From NCBI RefSeq assembly GCF_011075055.1, contig NC_058146.1, positions 15,786,320 to 15,850,319 of the forward strand: 64,000 bases of DNA. Direction: 5' to 3'. The position numbers and the translations under genes were made by a program. Numbering within the stretch: the first letter of the stretch is position 1; every line of letters begins with the position of its first letter. The notes below the pieces were generated by a model that saw nothing but the letters and a program-made list of their open reading frames with translations, was not told the DNA's origin and searched no databases. This DNA is from Mangifera indica. Lineage: Eukaryota > Streptophyta > Magnoliopsida > Sapindales > Anacardiaceae. Below are positions 1 through 12,105 of this stretch, piece by piece.

Positions 1-217
1 TATCCAGTAAAGGCATATTCTTTGTCTGAGAGGGTTAACATTCTATTATTTGCAGCCAATCTAATTTGCCATGACATGTTGCTCTGTTTCCTGCACACCC
101 AGATGAAGAAATTGAGCATCTTATCCTGTGGAAAATTTGGGGGGAAGAATTTGTCTGATTCGCATCCAGATTTCTATGTTAAATGTTTATGCAAATTTCA
201 ACTGATAATTTTGTTTT
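1..217. other. left-edge flank, no gene seen
   Basis: AT-rich sequence ahead of the first MITE. The only open frame does not start with ATG and shows no recognisable protein feature. Nothing supportable is seen here. Confidence 0.5.
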
Positions 218-1866
218 GGCCAAAAGACTTGTTTCCACCCAAGGTATAATGTAGGCCAAACGACTGTATCCCACCCAAGGTTTGATGTTCTCAAAAGTCC
301 CCCTTTTAACTATGAAAACACCAAATACCCACCCATGGCCGGTTAGATTTAACAAAACTCTAATGGTGGTAAAGGTAAAATCGTCATTTTCGCTATAATA
401 TTAAAAATAAACTAAAATAGAATCTAATTTTGCCCCCCTAAACTTTAAAAACTAAAATTTTCCCCCAGCCTAAGTTTTAAAAAATGACAGTTTCACCCTA
501 GAGTTTGATTTTGAAATCTCCGGTGACTATTCTGGCTCCATTGTCGACGGTCTCTCCCTCCCGAAGCAGCCTCTCCTTCCGGCGAATGTTTTCCTCCCAT
601 TTGGAGGCTCGATCGGCTTCATCTTCCCCTTAGGAGACGAAGAACTTTGTCAGGGAAGACGAAGTTCTTCGTCTCCCAAGGCATCTCCGACGCCGATCGA
701 GCCTCCAAATGGGAGGAAAGCATTCACCGGAAGGAGAGGCTGCTTTGGAAGGGAGAGATCGTTGGCAATGGAGCTGAAACGATCGTCGGAGATTTTAAAA
801 CCAAACCCTAGGGTGAAACTGCCATTTTTTAAAACTTAGGTTGAGGGAAAATTTTTAGTTTTTAAAGTTTAGGGGGGCAAAAAGAGATAAAATTTTCAGA
901 CGTTAGGGTTTTGTTAAATCTAACCGGTCATGGGTGGGTATTTAGTGTTTCCATAGTTAAAGGGGGGACTTTTGAGAAAACATCAAACCTTGGGTGGAAA
1001 ATAGTCGTTTGGCCTATAATGTAATCCAACTGATACCCGCTAACTTTCAAAAACCCACCCGTGAGCAAATTTCTGTTAAAATTTTGAGTTAGGGTTAGGG
1101 GAAAATAGTTATTTTAACAATATTATTAAAAAATAGACAATTCATTAATTTTTCATTTAAAAACTAACATTTCACCCATGGTTAAAGTTTTCTAGTTTTG
1201 AAAAGTGGCAGTTCCCCCCTCCAAAACCTTTCCTCTCCTCTTTGACAATATCTCCAGCCATTGATGACCTTCACAAAACTCCTTAACCCATCTCTGACCA
1301 CCACCTTGGTTTGCATTCGTTCGGATTAGATAAATCCAAACGGTTTAGACAATGATGGCTTTGTCCAGACGACACCTTCGTTGTCCAGACAATGCATCAA
1401 CCAGATAAAGCATGATTGTTTGGTTGACGCTTCATCTGGATAATGAAGGCGTTGCTAGATGACACTTCATCTGGACGACAAAGGTGACCATTTGGATTAA
1501 TCTAATCTAGAAGAATCCAAACCAAGGTGATGGTCGGAGATGGGTTAGAGAGTTTCGTGGAGGTCGCTAGTGGTTAGAGATATCGCCGGAGAAGAGTGGA
1601 AAGAAAACCCTAGGTTTTGGGAGAGGAAAATACAATTTTCAAAACTAGAAAACTTTAATCAGAGATGAAATGTTAGTTTTTAAAACTTAAGAGTGAAGAT
1701 AGAATAAATTATATTTTTTTAATAATATTATTAAAATAATAATTTTATCTTTATTCTAATTAAAATTTTAACAAAATTTGGTTTATAGATGAGATTTTGG
1801 GTTTTTAAAAATTAATAGGTGTCAGTGGGTTTTAGTGTACCTTGGATGGCAAAAAGTCATTTGGCC
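218..1866. mobile_element. Mutator-type hairpin MITE, interrupted by a nested relative
   Basis: The left end GGCCAAAAGACTTGTTTCC at 218 matches the inverted right end at 1834-1866 (ACCTTGGATGG..TCATTTGGCC). The interior also folds back: the left-arm segment on tccaaacggtttag/ccaccaccttgg pairs with the right-arm segment on aaccaaggtgatggtcgg, so most of the element is one long imperfect hairpin. It has no coding capacity. A related element sits inside its left end at 254-1014. Its own flanking duplication is poor (ttttgtttt against atttctttt), as expected of an older copy. Confidence 0.75.
254..1014. mobile_element. hairpin MULE-MITE with perfect 9-bp target-site duplication
   Basis: The element begins GGCCAAACGACT and ends with the inverse AGTCGTTTGGCC. 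It is flanked on both sides by the identical 9-mer TATAATGTA (245-253 and 1015-1023). A 9-bp duplication is the hallmark of the Mutator superfamily. The two halves are near-complete inverted complements: ggaggctcgatcgg at about 603 pairs with ccgatcgagcctcc at about 692, and the termini pair over roughly 100 bp. A transcript would therefore form a ~380-bp-arm hairpin. No transposase frame is present, so it is non-autonomous. Confidence 0.88.
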
Positions 1867-4324
1867 ATTTCTTTTTTTACATTTCTGTACTTTAAGAGAT
1901 AAATGTCAAAGATTGGAAGGAGGGCTGCTTGCCAAGCTGTCTTAAGATCAAATTGCTTTTTCTCTAAGCAATAGAGTTAGGTAGAATATTCGCCTCTACA
2001 AACGACCAATATCTAGAAGGCCAGCAAGTCTCAAAGGAAAAGAAGGCCTATGGATCCATGGCTATCCGATTTGAATTGTTTAGGCTCAAATTTAAGTTTG
2101 ATTTAAACAAGTTAAATTTGAATAAAGAATTAAACTTATTTTCATAAAAGAAACAAGTTCGAACCAATCTAAACATTTAATTTCAAGTTACCTTAAATAA
2201 AACTCATAGTTAAAATATATTCAAATCGAGTTTGAGTCTCAGTTTATTGATTTTAAACTAATTTTTTTTGGTTTTAGACTAATCTTCAGCTGGATTTTAT
2301 TTGAGATAAACTCAAATCGAATTCAATCCTATTAATGAATAGTAATTAATTCTAGCTTTTTTTTCTAAATAAAGTAATTTATAACTTATGTAATATATCA
2401 ATGGAATCATTATTCTAAACCCTAGATCGGATTACTCAAATTGATCAAAAATTTGTGTCAAATTTTGTTTAAGTTAACTATTGATTAGATTGATTTAGGG
2501 TTGAACCAAGTAAATAATATTAAACTACAATTCAATTATCGTGCCAATATCAGAATAATGTGATACTGATATTCTTTAATTAAAATCTTACTTGATAAGA
2601 GTTTAATTATTTCATATTAACATCATCGATACAAACGGATGAGATCTAGCGTTTTCTAAAATAAAAAAAGAATAAAATTACGTATGCAAGCAAATTATAC
2701 CATTTTTGTGTACAAAATAAAGTGATATTTGTGACTAGATGATATAATTGTTTTTTTTTTCAATTCACTTTAAAATCACTTAATTAAATATTATCACATC
2801 ATATGACACAAAAATTTGTATAATTTATTTATATATATAAGATTGCTCATCTACAAAAATATTGAACGGAAGTACTAAAAAATGTTATGAACATTTTGTG
2901 TATGTTTCCTAATAATAATTATGATGAAAACTAATTTTTAAATAGGCCAAAAGACTTATTTCCACCCAAGCGATAGTGAAATCCTAAAGTTCTACCCTCT
3001 AATTCTTGAAAACTTAAACACTTACTAATGAACTAAAATCTATTAAAATTTTTAACTCGTCTAGAGAAGGACTCCTCCTCCAGAGGAGTTGAAAATTTTA
3101 ATAAATTTTAGTTCATAAGTAAGTGTTTGAGTTTTTTAGAGTTGGAGGGTGGAACTCCTCATTCAGATAAGTTAAAAATTTTAATAAATTTTAACTCACA
3201 GGTGGGTGTTTGAGTTTTTTAGAGTTGGAGGGTGGGACTCCTCCTCAGATAAGTTGAAAATTTTAACAGATTTTAACTCATAAGTGGGTATTTGAGTTTT
3301 TGAGAGTTTGAAGGATAAAATTTTAGGATTTCACTAAATCTTAGGTGGAAATATATATATATAATTTAGGTATATAAATAATATGTTATCATATAATTAA
3401 ATGATTTTAAATTAAATATTATCAACTCATATAATAACACATAATTTATATATTTAAATTATATACAAAAAATACAAACATAATATTACTCTATCTATAA
3501 TATACAAAATCATATAATCTAATGTCAAATCAACCCATTTCACCAAATTTCATTTATTTAAATAATTTTTTTATGTTCTGAATATAAAATTCCAAAGTTA
3601 AAACAATTCCAATTCTTTAATTTTCCATTCATTTAATGTGACATGTGGCTCTCCAACTATACAATTTCTCTATCAATTTATTTATTATTGTTAGATTGCT
3701 ACCACTCCCATTGTTTATGTTCTTCATCTAACTTTTACCTAATTATTTTGATTGGTTGTGCCACCTGCCCACCTATGAAAATGATCTAATTTCCCTATTA
3801 TTGGAATTTAAATTTATAATAATGAATAAAACAATGTATATAAATAAATTTTATTAACATATTTATTAAAACTAATATGAAAATATATAATTTGATGATA
3901 TAATTATTTATTTTGTTTTACTTCAAAATCATATAATTACATATTATTATATTAGTTTTATACGAATAATTTGGGAAGATTTGATTTTATATATATATAC
4001 ACACACGATGATGCATGCACTATTTTAGGTGAGGGAAGGTGCATCTCTTTTAACCTTATATATTATGTTCTATCAATTTATATGAAGAGTTGATAAACAA
4101 TGTTGTTGTTTCAAGTTCTTGTTACCAATTGGCGTATGAAATTTCAAGTTTTACGTAAGATAGGTAAAGAAATTGACAGTTAGAATTAGCTATAAAAAAT
4201 GTGTTGTCCACTATAGTAGGGTAATGAAAATACATGTGGATCAGACATAAAAGTTTTTAACGTTGTTCAATTCATTGATATGAAATCTATGTTTACAGTT
4301 ATATTATTGATCTTTAAGCAAAGT
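1210..4324. repeat. tandem duplication, unit 1 (about 3.1 kb)
   Basis: This segment recurs in the same order and orientation at 4325-7374. It contains the right part of the 218-1866 MITE, an AT-rich stretch, and a second small MITE at 2946-3350. Shared landmarks include ggaggagg..cttgccaagct (about 1915 and 5065), the caaacggatgagatctagcg segment (about 2632 and 5791), and gtgagggaaggtgcatctct (about 4029 and 7079). The two units differ by scattered substitutions and small indels. No gene is seen within it. Confidence 0.85.
2946..3350. mobile_element. short MULE-MITE, right end eroded (unit 1 copy)
   Basis: It starts GGCCAAAAGACTTATTTCC. Its right end ttaggtggaaat lacks the terminal GGCC because it runs into a TA tract. 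Inside, a ~75-bp segment (gagttttttagagttggagg and neighbours) is repeated about three times, whereas the duplicate at 6105 has fewer copies, so the internal repeat changed number after the duplication. Confidence 0.65.
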
Positions 4325-5012
4325 AGTTCCCCCCTCCAAAACCTTTCCTCTTCTCTTCGACGACATCTCCAGCCATCGGCGACCTCCACAAAACTCCCTA
4401 ACCCATCTATGACCACCACTTTGGTTTGGATTCATCTGGATTAGATAAATCCAAACAGTTTAGATAATGAAAGCTTTGTCCAAACGACGCCTTCGTTGTC
4501 CAGACAAAGTGTCAACCAGAAAAAACATGATTGTTTGGCTGACACTTCATCTGGATAATGAAGACGTTGCTAGATGACACTTCATCTGGATGACAAAGAC
4601 GTCATTTGGACTACACCTTTATCATCCAAACCATTTGGGTTCGTCTAATTTAGAAGAATCCAAACCAAGGTGATGGTCGGAGATAGGCTAGAAAGTTTCG
4701 TGGAAGTCGCAGGTGGTCAAAGATATCGTCGGAGAGGAGTGGAAAGAAAACCCTAGGTTTTGGGAGGGGGGAATGCAACTTTCAAAACTAGAAAACTTTA
4801 ATCACGGATGAAATGTTAGTTTTTAAAACTTAGGGACAAAGATATAATAAACTATATTTTTGTAATAATATTATTAAAATAATAATTTTATCTTGACTCT
4901 AACTAAAAATTTTAACAGAATTTGACTTATAGATGAAATTTTGGGTTTTTAAAAATTAACAGACTTCAGTTTGGATTTTAGTGTACCTTGGATGGGAAAT
5001 AGTCAGTTGGCC
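4325..5012. mobile_element. truncated MULE-MITE created by the tandem duplication
   Basis: Right three quarters of the same element as 218-1866, ending ..AGTCAGTTGGCC at 5012. Its left terminus is missing because the duplication breakpoint fell inside the left arm. It is therefore a duplicated passenger, not a new insertion. Confidence 0.75.
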
Positions 5013-6104
5013 ATTTCTTTTTTTATAATTTCTGTACTTTAAGAGATATATGTCAAAGATTGGAAGGAGGACTACTTGCCAAGCTTTCTTAAGGTCAAAT
5101 TGCTTTTTCTCTAAGCAATAGAATTAGCTAGAATATTGGCCTCTACAAACGACCAATATCTAGAAGGCCAGCAAGTCTCAAAGGAAAAGAAGGCCTATGG
5201 ATCCATGCAGTTGGGGCTATCCAATTTGAATTGCTTACGCTCGCTCAGATTTGAGTTTGGTTTAAATGAGTTAAATTTGAATAAAGAATTAAACTCATTT
5301 TCATAAACGAAACAAGTTCAAACCAATCTAGATATTTAAGTTTAAGTTACCTTAAATGAAACTCATATTTAAAATATATTCAAATCGAGTTTGAGTCTCA
5401 GTTTATTGATTTCAAACTAACTTTTTTGGTTTTAGACTAATCCCCAGTTGGATTTTATTTGAGATAAACTCAAATCGAATTCAATCCTATTAATGAATAG
5501 TAATTAATTCTAGCATTTTTTTCTAAATAAAGTAATTTATAATTTATGTAATATATCAATGGAATCATTATTCTAAACCCTAGATTGGATTACTCAGATT
5601 AATCAAAAATTTGTGTCAAATTTTGTTTAAGTTAGCTATTAATTAGATTGATTTAGGGTTGAACCAAGTAAATAATATTAAACTACAATTCAATTATCAT
5701 GCTAATATCAGAATAATATAATACTGATATTCTCTAATTAAAATCTTATTTAATAAGAGTTTAATTATTTTATATTAATGTCATCGGTACAAACGGATGA
5801 GATCTAGCGCTCTTCTAAAATAAAAAAGAATAAAATTACGCATGCAAGCAAATTATACTATTTTTGTGTACAAAATAAAGTGATATTTGTGATTGGATGA
5901 TATAATTATTTTTTTTTTCAATTTACTTTAAAATCACTTAATTAAATATTATCATATTATATGATATACAAAAATTTGTATAATTTATTTATACATATAA
6001 GATTGCTCATCTACAAAAATATTGAATGGAAGTACTAAAAAATGTTATGAACATTTTGTGTATGTTTCCTATTAATAATTATGATGAAAACTAAATTTTA
6101 AATA

Positions 6105-6408
6105 GGCCAAAAGACTTATTCCCACCCAAGGTATAGTGAAATTTCAAAGTCTCACCCTCTAATTTTCTAAAACTCAAACATCTACTAATGGGCTAAAATC
6201 TATTAAAATTTTTAACTCGTCTAGAAGAGGACTTTTCCTCCAGAGGAGTTGAAAATTTTAATAGATTTTAGTTCATGGGTGAGTGTTTGAGTTTTTTAGA
6301 GTTGGAGAGTAGAACTCCTTCTCTAGGTAGATATTTGAGTTTTTAAGAGTTTGGAGGATAAGATTTTAGGATTTCACTATACCTTGGGTGGGAATGAGTC
6401 TTTTGGCT
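6105..6408. mobile_element. short MULE-MITE, both ends kept (unit 2 copy)
   Basis: Left end GGCCAAAAGACTTATTCCC and inverted right end GGGAATGAGTCTTTTGGC, about 300 bp. This copy preserves the right terminus lost at 2946-3350 and so defines the family ends. It has no coding capacity. Confidence 0.7.
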
Positions 6409-7374
6409 ATATATATATATTTGAATATAAAAATAATATGTTATCATGTGATTAAATAATTTTGAATTAAAGATCACAACTCATATAATAACACATCATT
6501 TATATATTTAAATTATGTACCAAAAATACAAACATTATATTACTCTATCTATAATATATGAAATCATATAATCTAATGCCAAATCAACCCATTTGACCAA
6601 ATTTCATTCATTTAAATAATTTTTTTATGTTCTGAATATAAAATTCCAAAGTTAAAACAATTCCAATTCTTTAATTTTCCATTCATTTAATGTGACATGT
6701 GGCTCTCCAACTATAGAATTTCTCTATCAATTTATTTATTATTATTAGATTGCTACCACTCCCATTGTTTATGTTCTTCATCTAACTTTTACCTAATTAT
6801 TTTGATTGGTTGTGCCACCTGCCTACCTATGAAAATGATCTAATTTCCCTATTATTGGAATTTAAATTTATAATAATGAATAAAACAATGTATATAAATA
6901 AATTTTATTAACATAATTATTAAAACTAATATGATAATATATAATTTGATGATATAATTATTTATTTTGTTTTATTTCAAAATCATACAATTATATATTA
7001 TTATATCAGTTTTATACGAATAATTTAGTAAAATTTGATTTTATATATACACACGCGGCGACACATGCACTATTTTAGGTGAGGGAAGGTGCATCTCTTT
7101 TAACCTTATATATTATGTTCTATCAATTTATATGAAGAGTTGATAAACAATGTTGTTGTTTCAAGTTCTTGTTACCAATTGGCGTACGAAATTTCAAGTT
7201 TTACGTAAGATAGGTAAAGAAATTGACATTTAGAATTAGCTATAAAAAATGTATTGTCCACTATAGTAGGGTCAAGAAAATACATGTGGATTAGACATAA
7301 AAGTTTTTAACGTTGTTCGATTCATTGATATGAAATATATGTTTACAGTTATATTATTGATCTTTAAGCAAAGT

Positions 7375-7797
7375 ATTCCACAATTATGTTTGAATTTTTG
7401 TGGTCCGAATTCATGACTTGAGTTTATGACTCAATAACAAAATGATATCATTTTCGTTTTCTTCACCCATGTATAGGTAAAACAACATTATTTTAATAAT
7501 TGTTTGAAATAACTTGAATTGAGTCATGGTCAAGTTCAAAGTAAATCGAATAATCTTTCAACTCGTGAGTTAGACTGAGTTGAACTCTTTGTAGTTTGAG
7601 TTTGATTTAACTTTAAAAAATGAGTCAACCCTCATAGCTTAAACTCAATTCAAATTGTGCTAAATGAATTCAGAGTGAAAAGAACCAGTTTTCAAGATTG
7701 AGTTAACTCAATTCAGATTCAGCCATTTATAGGTAATGGTTGTGCCAGCTGCCTACCTATGAAAATGACAAAATTTCTCAACTAATGGAATTAAAAA
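7375..7797. other. AT-rich spacer, no gene seen
   Basis: Unique AT-rich sequence right of the tandem duplication. Low-complexity segments rich in ttgaatt/gagttgaac resemble old MITE debris, but no termini can be assigned. Confidence 0.4.
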
Positions 7798-8524
7798 GGC
7801 CAAATGACTTATTTCCACCCAAAGATTGTTGCTTATCAAAGTTTTCACTCTTTAACTTTGAAAATTTTTTTTATCCACCTATGGATTGTTAAGTCTTTTA
7901 GTTTTAAAGACAAAATCATCATTTTACTTGTAATATTAAAAATAAACTAAAATTTTATATTATTTCCCCTCAAACCTTAAAAAATAACAAATTTTCCCCT
8001 AGGCCAAGTTAAAAAAAACCACATTTCTCCCTTGGGATTTATACTTCAATATTTGGCCACTCCTTTCGGCGCGTCATCACTAGCGATCTCTTTCTCCTAA
8101 TGGTTTCTCTTTCTCCAATGGTCTCTCTTAGCATCTATTTTCCCCCTAGCGCCATGCAACACTCGTCTAGGAAGCTGAATTTTTTCTCTCAAACGAGCGT
8201 CGCACGCCATTGAAAGGAGAAAAGACATTGAGGGAGACCATTGGAGAAAGAGGAATTGTTAAGAGGGAGAGATCACTGAGGATGGTGTTGGAGGAAGTGG
8301 TCGGATATTGAAGTATAAATCTTATGAGAGAAATGTGAGTTTTTAAAACTTGGCCTAAGGGAAAAATTATTATTTTTTAAGATTTTGGGGGAGAGAATGA
8401 TATGAAATTTTAAAACTGACAAATTTAGTTAATTTAACTATACATAGATAAGTAAAAAGGTTTTTAAAGTTTAAAAATAGAAACTTAGAAAAGCAACCAT
8501 CTTTAGATGGAAATAAGTGGCTTG
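7798..8524. mobile_element. hairpin MULE-MITE, diverged copy
   Basis: Starts GGCCAAATGACTTATTTCC. The right end (agatggaaataagtggcttgg) is a diverged inverse. The halves pair internally: tttctccaatggtctctct near 8110 is complemented by agggagaccattggagaaa near 8232. No flanking duplication could be confirmed and no coding capacity is present. Confidence 0.7.
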
Positions 8525-9275
8525 GATACAAATACATTATTTTAGGTCATGGAAGGTGCATCTCTTTTGACTTTTTGTGACTACTGTTTATATATTATGT
8601 GTCATCAATTTATACGGATTAATTTATATGAAGAGTCAGATATATTAAGGTGCTACTATTATAGGATTGGTTAATAGTTTTTTCATAGAGAAGAAAGATA
8701 TTTGTGTTTATAAAAATATATCTAATGTGAATTTGGAGAAGTATATCAAATATCAAAATTGACAAACCGTGAAATAAAATTCGGCTTTGTTAGGGTTGTG
8801 TTGGAGTTAAAATAAAACTTAAGAGGTGAAGGTTTGAATAACGATAAATATAGGAGGATCAAGAAGAAATAAATAATGACATTTATGAGATTTATTGAAA
8901 ATTTTGGGGGTTAATTGTGATTTTACATATTTTAGGGTAAAAGAATACTCCAAGTTAAGGGGGGTCAGTTGACCCCATTGCCAGCCCTGTTTTAGCCGCT
9001 AGCGGAATGTAACCTTATTTTTTATTAATTATGAAAAATCAAGCATGTTATCTTTTTAATATTTAAATTATTTTGTGTGCTCCATATGCTCTCCAGCATG
9101 TTTAATAGATACTAATTTAATCAAGACGACAAAAACTTTGTAATCAATCATTGTTTTGATTTTGAAAACGGATTGATAGAGAATTCTGGGTTGGCTCCAA
9201 CGCTAGCTTTAGCCTTTGGACCAAGATGAATAGTGGTCGAATCGTTCGAACCATCCTGGTTTGTGATTAATATAA
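8525..9275. other. AT-rich spacer, no gene seen
   Basis: Nothing supportable. There is no ATG-started frame of note and no element termini. Confidence 0.4.
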
Positions 9276-10130
9276 GGCCATAAGACTTATCCCCATCATG
9301 TTATTTTTCCAAATTCTTATCTTTAAACTTTGAATATCTCAAACATCCTTTAACTTCATCTTCCTAAACAAGATCTTTATTGGTTGGAGTTTTAAAAGAA
9401 AAGAGAGAGATTGTTAGAGTATAATGATGTGTTGAAAACTCTTTGTCTCCAGCAATGATGTCAGAAAGAAATATTATTTTTTAAAACTTGACCTAAAAAG
9501 AAAACTTTTAGCTTTTAAGGTTTAGGGGAGAAAACAGATATTAAATTTTAAAGGGTTAAAGTTTCATTAACTATAATTTAGGGTGTTTAAAACCGGTTAA
9601 CCAAATCATTTTGCCAATTTTTTAAATTGAACCAAATTTTTGGTTTGAAAAAAATCATGAACTGAAACTGAATCAATTTAAAGATTAATCGATTTTGAAC
9701 CGAACCGAAAATATCAATTAATCGAACCAAAATTTCAGTTAACCAATTTTTGAATCGAATTTAAAAAAATTACAATATTTTATTTTTTTTCTAATTTTTT
9801 GAAAATATATTCAATATTCTATTAATATTTTATTCAATTTTTTAAAAATCGGTTCAATTCTTTTAACCGGTTTTGAAAATTAGGCAAACCAGTAACCAAA
9901 TTGATAATTTAGTTTATATATATTTTTGAATCGATATCTAAACCGATTTTTTGAATAACCTATTTTTTGATTCGACTTTTGGTTTAAAAATCAATTTGAT
10001 TCGATTATTGGATAATTTTAAACACCCTGAACTATAATTGTCTTTGGATAAATATTTGAGATTTTTAAAATTAAAAGATGAAAACTTAGAAAAACAAGAT
10101 ACTTTGATAGGGAATAAATCCTTCGACTTT
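9276..10130. mobile_element. degenerate MULE-MITE split by a hAT insertion
   Basis: The left end GGCCATAAGACTTATCCCC at 9276 and the degenerate right end (gatagggaataaatccttcg, about 10108-10127) belong to the same family. The middle is interrupted by the hAT-type element at 9579-10029. Confidence 0.55.
9579..10029. mobile_element. nested hAT-type MITE
   Basis: It begins TAGGGTGTTTAAAA and ends TTTTAAACACCCTG, a terminal inverted repeat of about 13 bp. Flanks carry the direct repeat AACTATAATT at 9569-9578 and 10030-10039; hAT elements make 8-bp duplications, so two bases of this match may be chance. The 451-bp body is AT-rich with no coding capacity and is itself partly palindromic (aaccggttaacc-like segments). 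Confidence 0.78.
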
Positions 10131-11402
10131 GATATAATTTATATTTTATATTTAATAATTAATTATATAAAATTATTTTAAATATTTATTTAAATAACTC
10201 ACCAATTTGACCACTAATTAAGCTAAACCAACCTTTCATTGAGTCAATATTCGATCTCTATACGAAAACATTCATCTCAAAAACATAACCATTATAAGAA
10301 CAAAGTCAGTCTGTCATATTAATAAATTGGAGTCGTTTGAGTGAAGGGAAAAAAAAAGTCTAAATTAGGTTTCAAAGTGATTTGAGACATTGAAATTATT
10401 GATTGGAATAAAACCAAATAAAGAAGTCTGAATTCTAATAAAGTAATTAGTGATTAAGACATTAACAAATCTTGTTATTAAAATTCCTATCAACTCTCAA
10501 TATTATTAAAATAATAATGTTACGTGAACTTAGGGTTAATTAGGCTTGAATTAAATCAAACTTAGGTTTAGTTCATCCGTTACGAGATATTTGTTTTTTA
10601 TTTAGGGTTAATTAGACTTGAATTAAATTACACTTACGTTTAGGTCATCCGTTACGAGATTTTTTTTTTTTACTTAGGTTTAGGTCATCCGTTACGAAAT
10701 ATCTTTTTAAAATTTTTTCTTTGATGATTAATTTTTTTGGTTTTAATTATCTTTCCGACTTTTTGATAACTTTTTTAAAAAACTCTTTAGCAATTCAAAT
10801 TTAAATTAACTATTTTAAATTCGAATATATTTAACTAATTGTTGATCTGGTTTGGCTAAGTTGGAATCGTGTTAGAGTTTGTATATTAAATAAATGATTA
10901 TTAAAATAATTTTATTTAATACACCAAAAATTAAGATATTAATTAAAATAAAGTTTTTTTTTTCTTGTATATATATAAAACACTTATTTTCTATTATACA
11001 TATATAATCTAAAATATAAAATATCTAAAATACTCTTAGAGTTTGTATTCATCTAGTAAAGACTTACTCAGTCAAACATAAACTCACTCCGTTAAAACAT
11101 ACAACTCACTTACTCATTTAGCCAAGGCTAAGAAATGAGATATAAACATGAAATTTTTTGACTACTTTGACCGTAGAAAAGTTAGTCGACTAAACCCTCA
11201 GCTAATAAATTTATTTTTAAAAAATTAGTTGACAGGGTGATTGATTAGCTCGCTAAACACCCAATCAATCAATTTATTTTTAGAAATTAATTGACCAAGT
11301 GCTTGGTCAGCCAACAAATTTATCTGATCAATTTTAAATCTTATAATTTTTTTAAAATAAAATCAAATTAAAAATGATTATATTTATATAATAAAAAATT
11401 AG

Positions 11403-11441
<39 letters not shown>

Positions 11442-11700
11442 AGAGAGAGAGAGAGAGAGAAAAAAAAGTGTGATTATTTTAATAATATTAAAAAAATTAC
11501 GAATTTTATTTTATGCTCATTTTAATTATTTAATTTATTTTAATTAATACCAAAAAGTCAAGCCTGAACAAGTTCAACCAAACAAGCAACAAGCCGGAAT
11601 AATGACGCCACACTCAAATCCAAACCCCCAAAAGTTGTTTCCTTTAATCTCAAGCGATGTTCTCAATTCCATTAAAGAGCAAATAGTAACTGATCTTCCT
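10131..11700. other. AT-rich intergenic region with short repeats
   Basis: No gene seen. A ~75-bp segment built around tcatccgttacgag occurs as two full copies and a partial third (about 10527-10700). A TA microsatellite (about 11404-11436) runs straight into a GA tract (about 11441-11460) roughly 650 bp upstream of the RBR gene start. Pyrimidine-rich sequence from about 11700 probably begins the RBR 5' leader. Confidence 0.5.
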
Positions 11701-12105
11701 GCCCTCTCTCTCTCCACATTGCCTTCTCCCTCTACTCCTGGTAATTTTTTTATGCTTTTTCCACTGTAAGACCAACCTTCCTCTCTCTCGTTAGGGTTTT
11801 TTTTTTTTTTTTTTAAGCCGAACTTTCAGGCCAAATAACAGCTTCCTTCCTATGGAACCTTCATTTCTGTCCTCCCTGTCCATACCCTTTTCTCCTCTTT
11901 TGCTCTCCCTTGGAGTTTTCTGAAAAAGATTCTACTTTGGTTTGGTTTGGAAGGTTTAAGATCATATATTTTTTTGTGGTGTCTTGAATTTTATGTATTT
12001 TTGGAAGTTTTTGAATTGATCTTTTGGTGGGTATTTGTTAAATTTTGGTTTTCAATTAGTAGCTGAAAGATCAGTTTTTGTGACGTTGTGTGTGTGTGTG
12101 GAAAA

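Larger units (their letters stand above)
4325..7374. repeat. tandem duplication, unit 2 (about 3.05 kb)
   Basis: Direct copy of 1210-4324, offset 3115 bp at its start. The junction lies at aaagtagttcc (4321-4330). It joins the unit-1 right edge (cttaagcaaagt-type sequence) to the MITE-internal sequence found at 1211. Beyond 7374 the sequence continues into unique DNA. This is the pattern expected of unequal exchange or a replication slip using a few bases of homology. No gene is seen. Confidence 0.85.

Noticed and set aside
1088..1100. Telomere-like ttagggttaggg
   Set aside because: Fewer than two units inside a MITE arm; not a telomeric repeat.
12088..12105. Upstream extension of the RBR protein (six extra residues)
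   Set aside because: It would start at a GTG codon; the first ATG is 12106.
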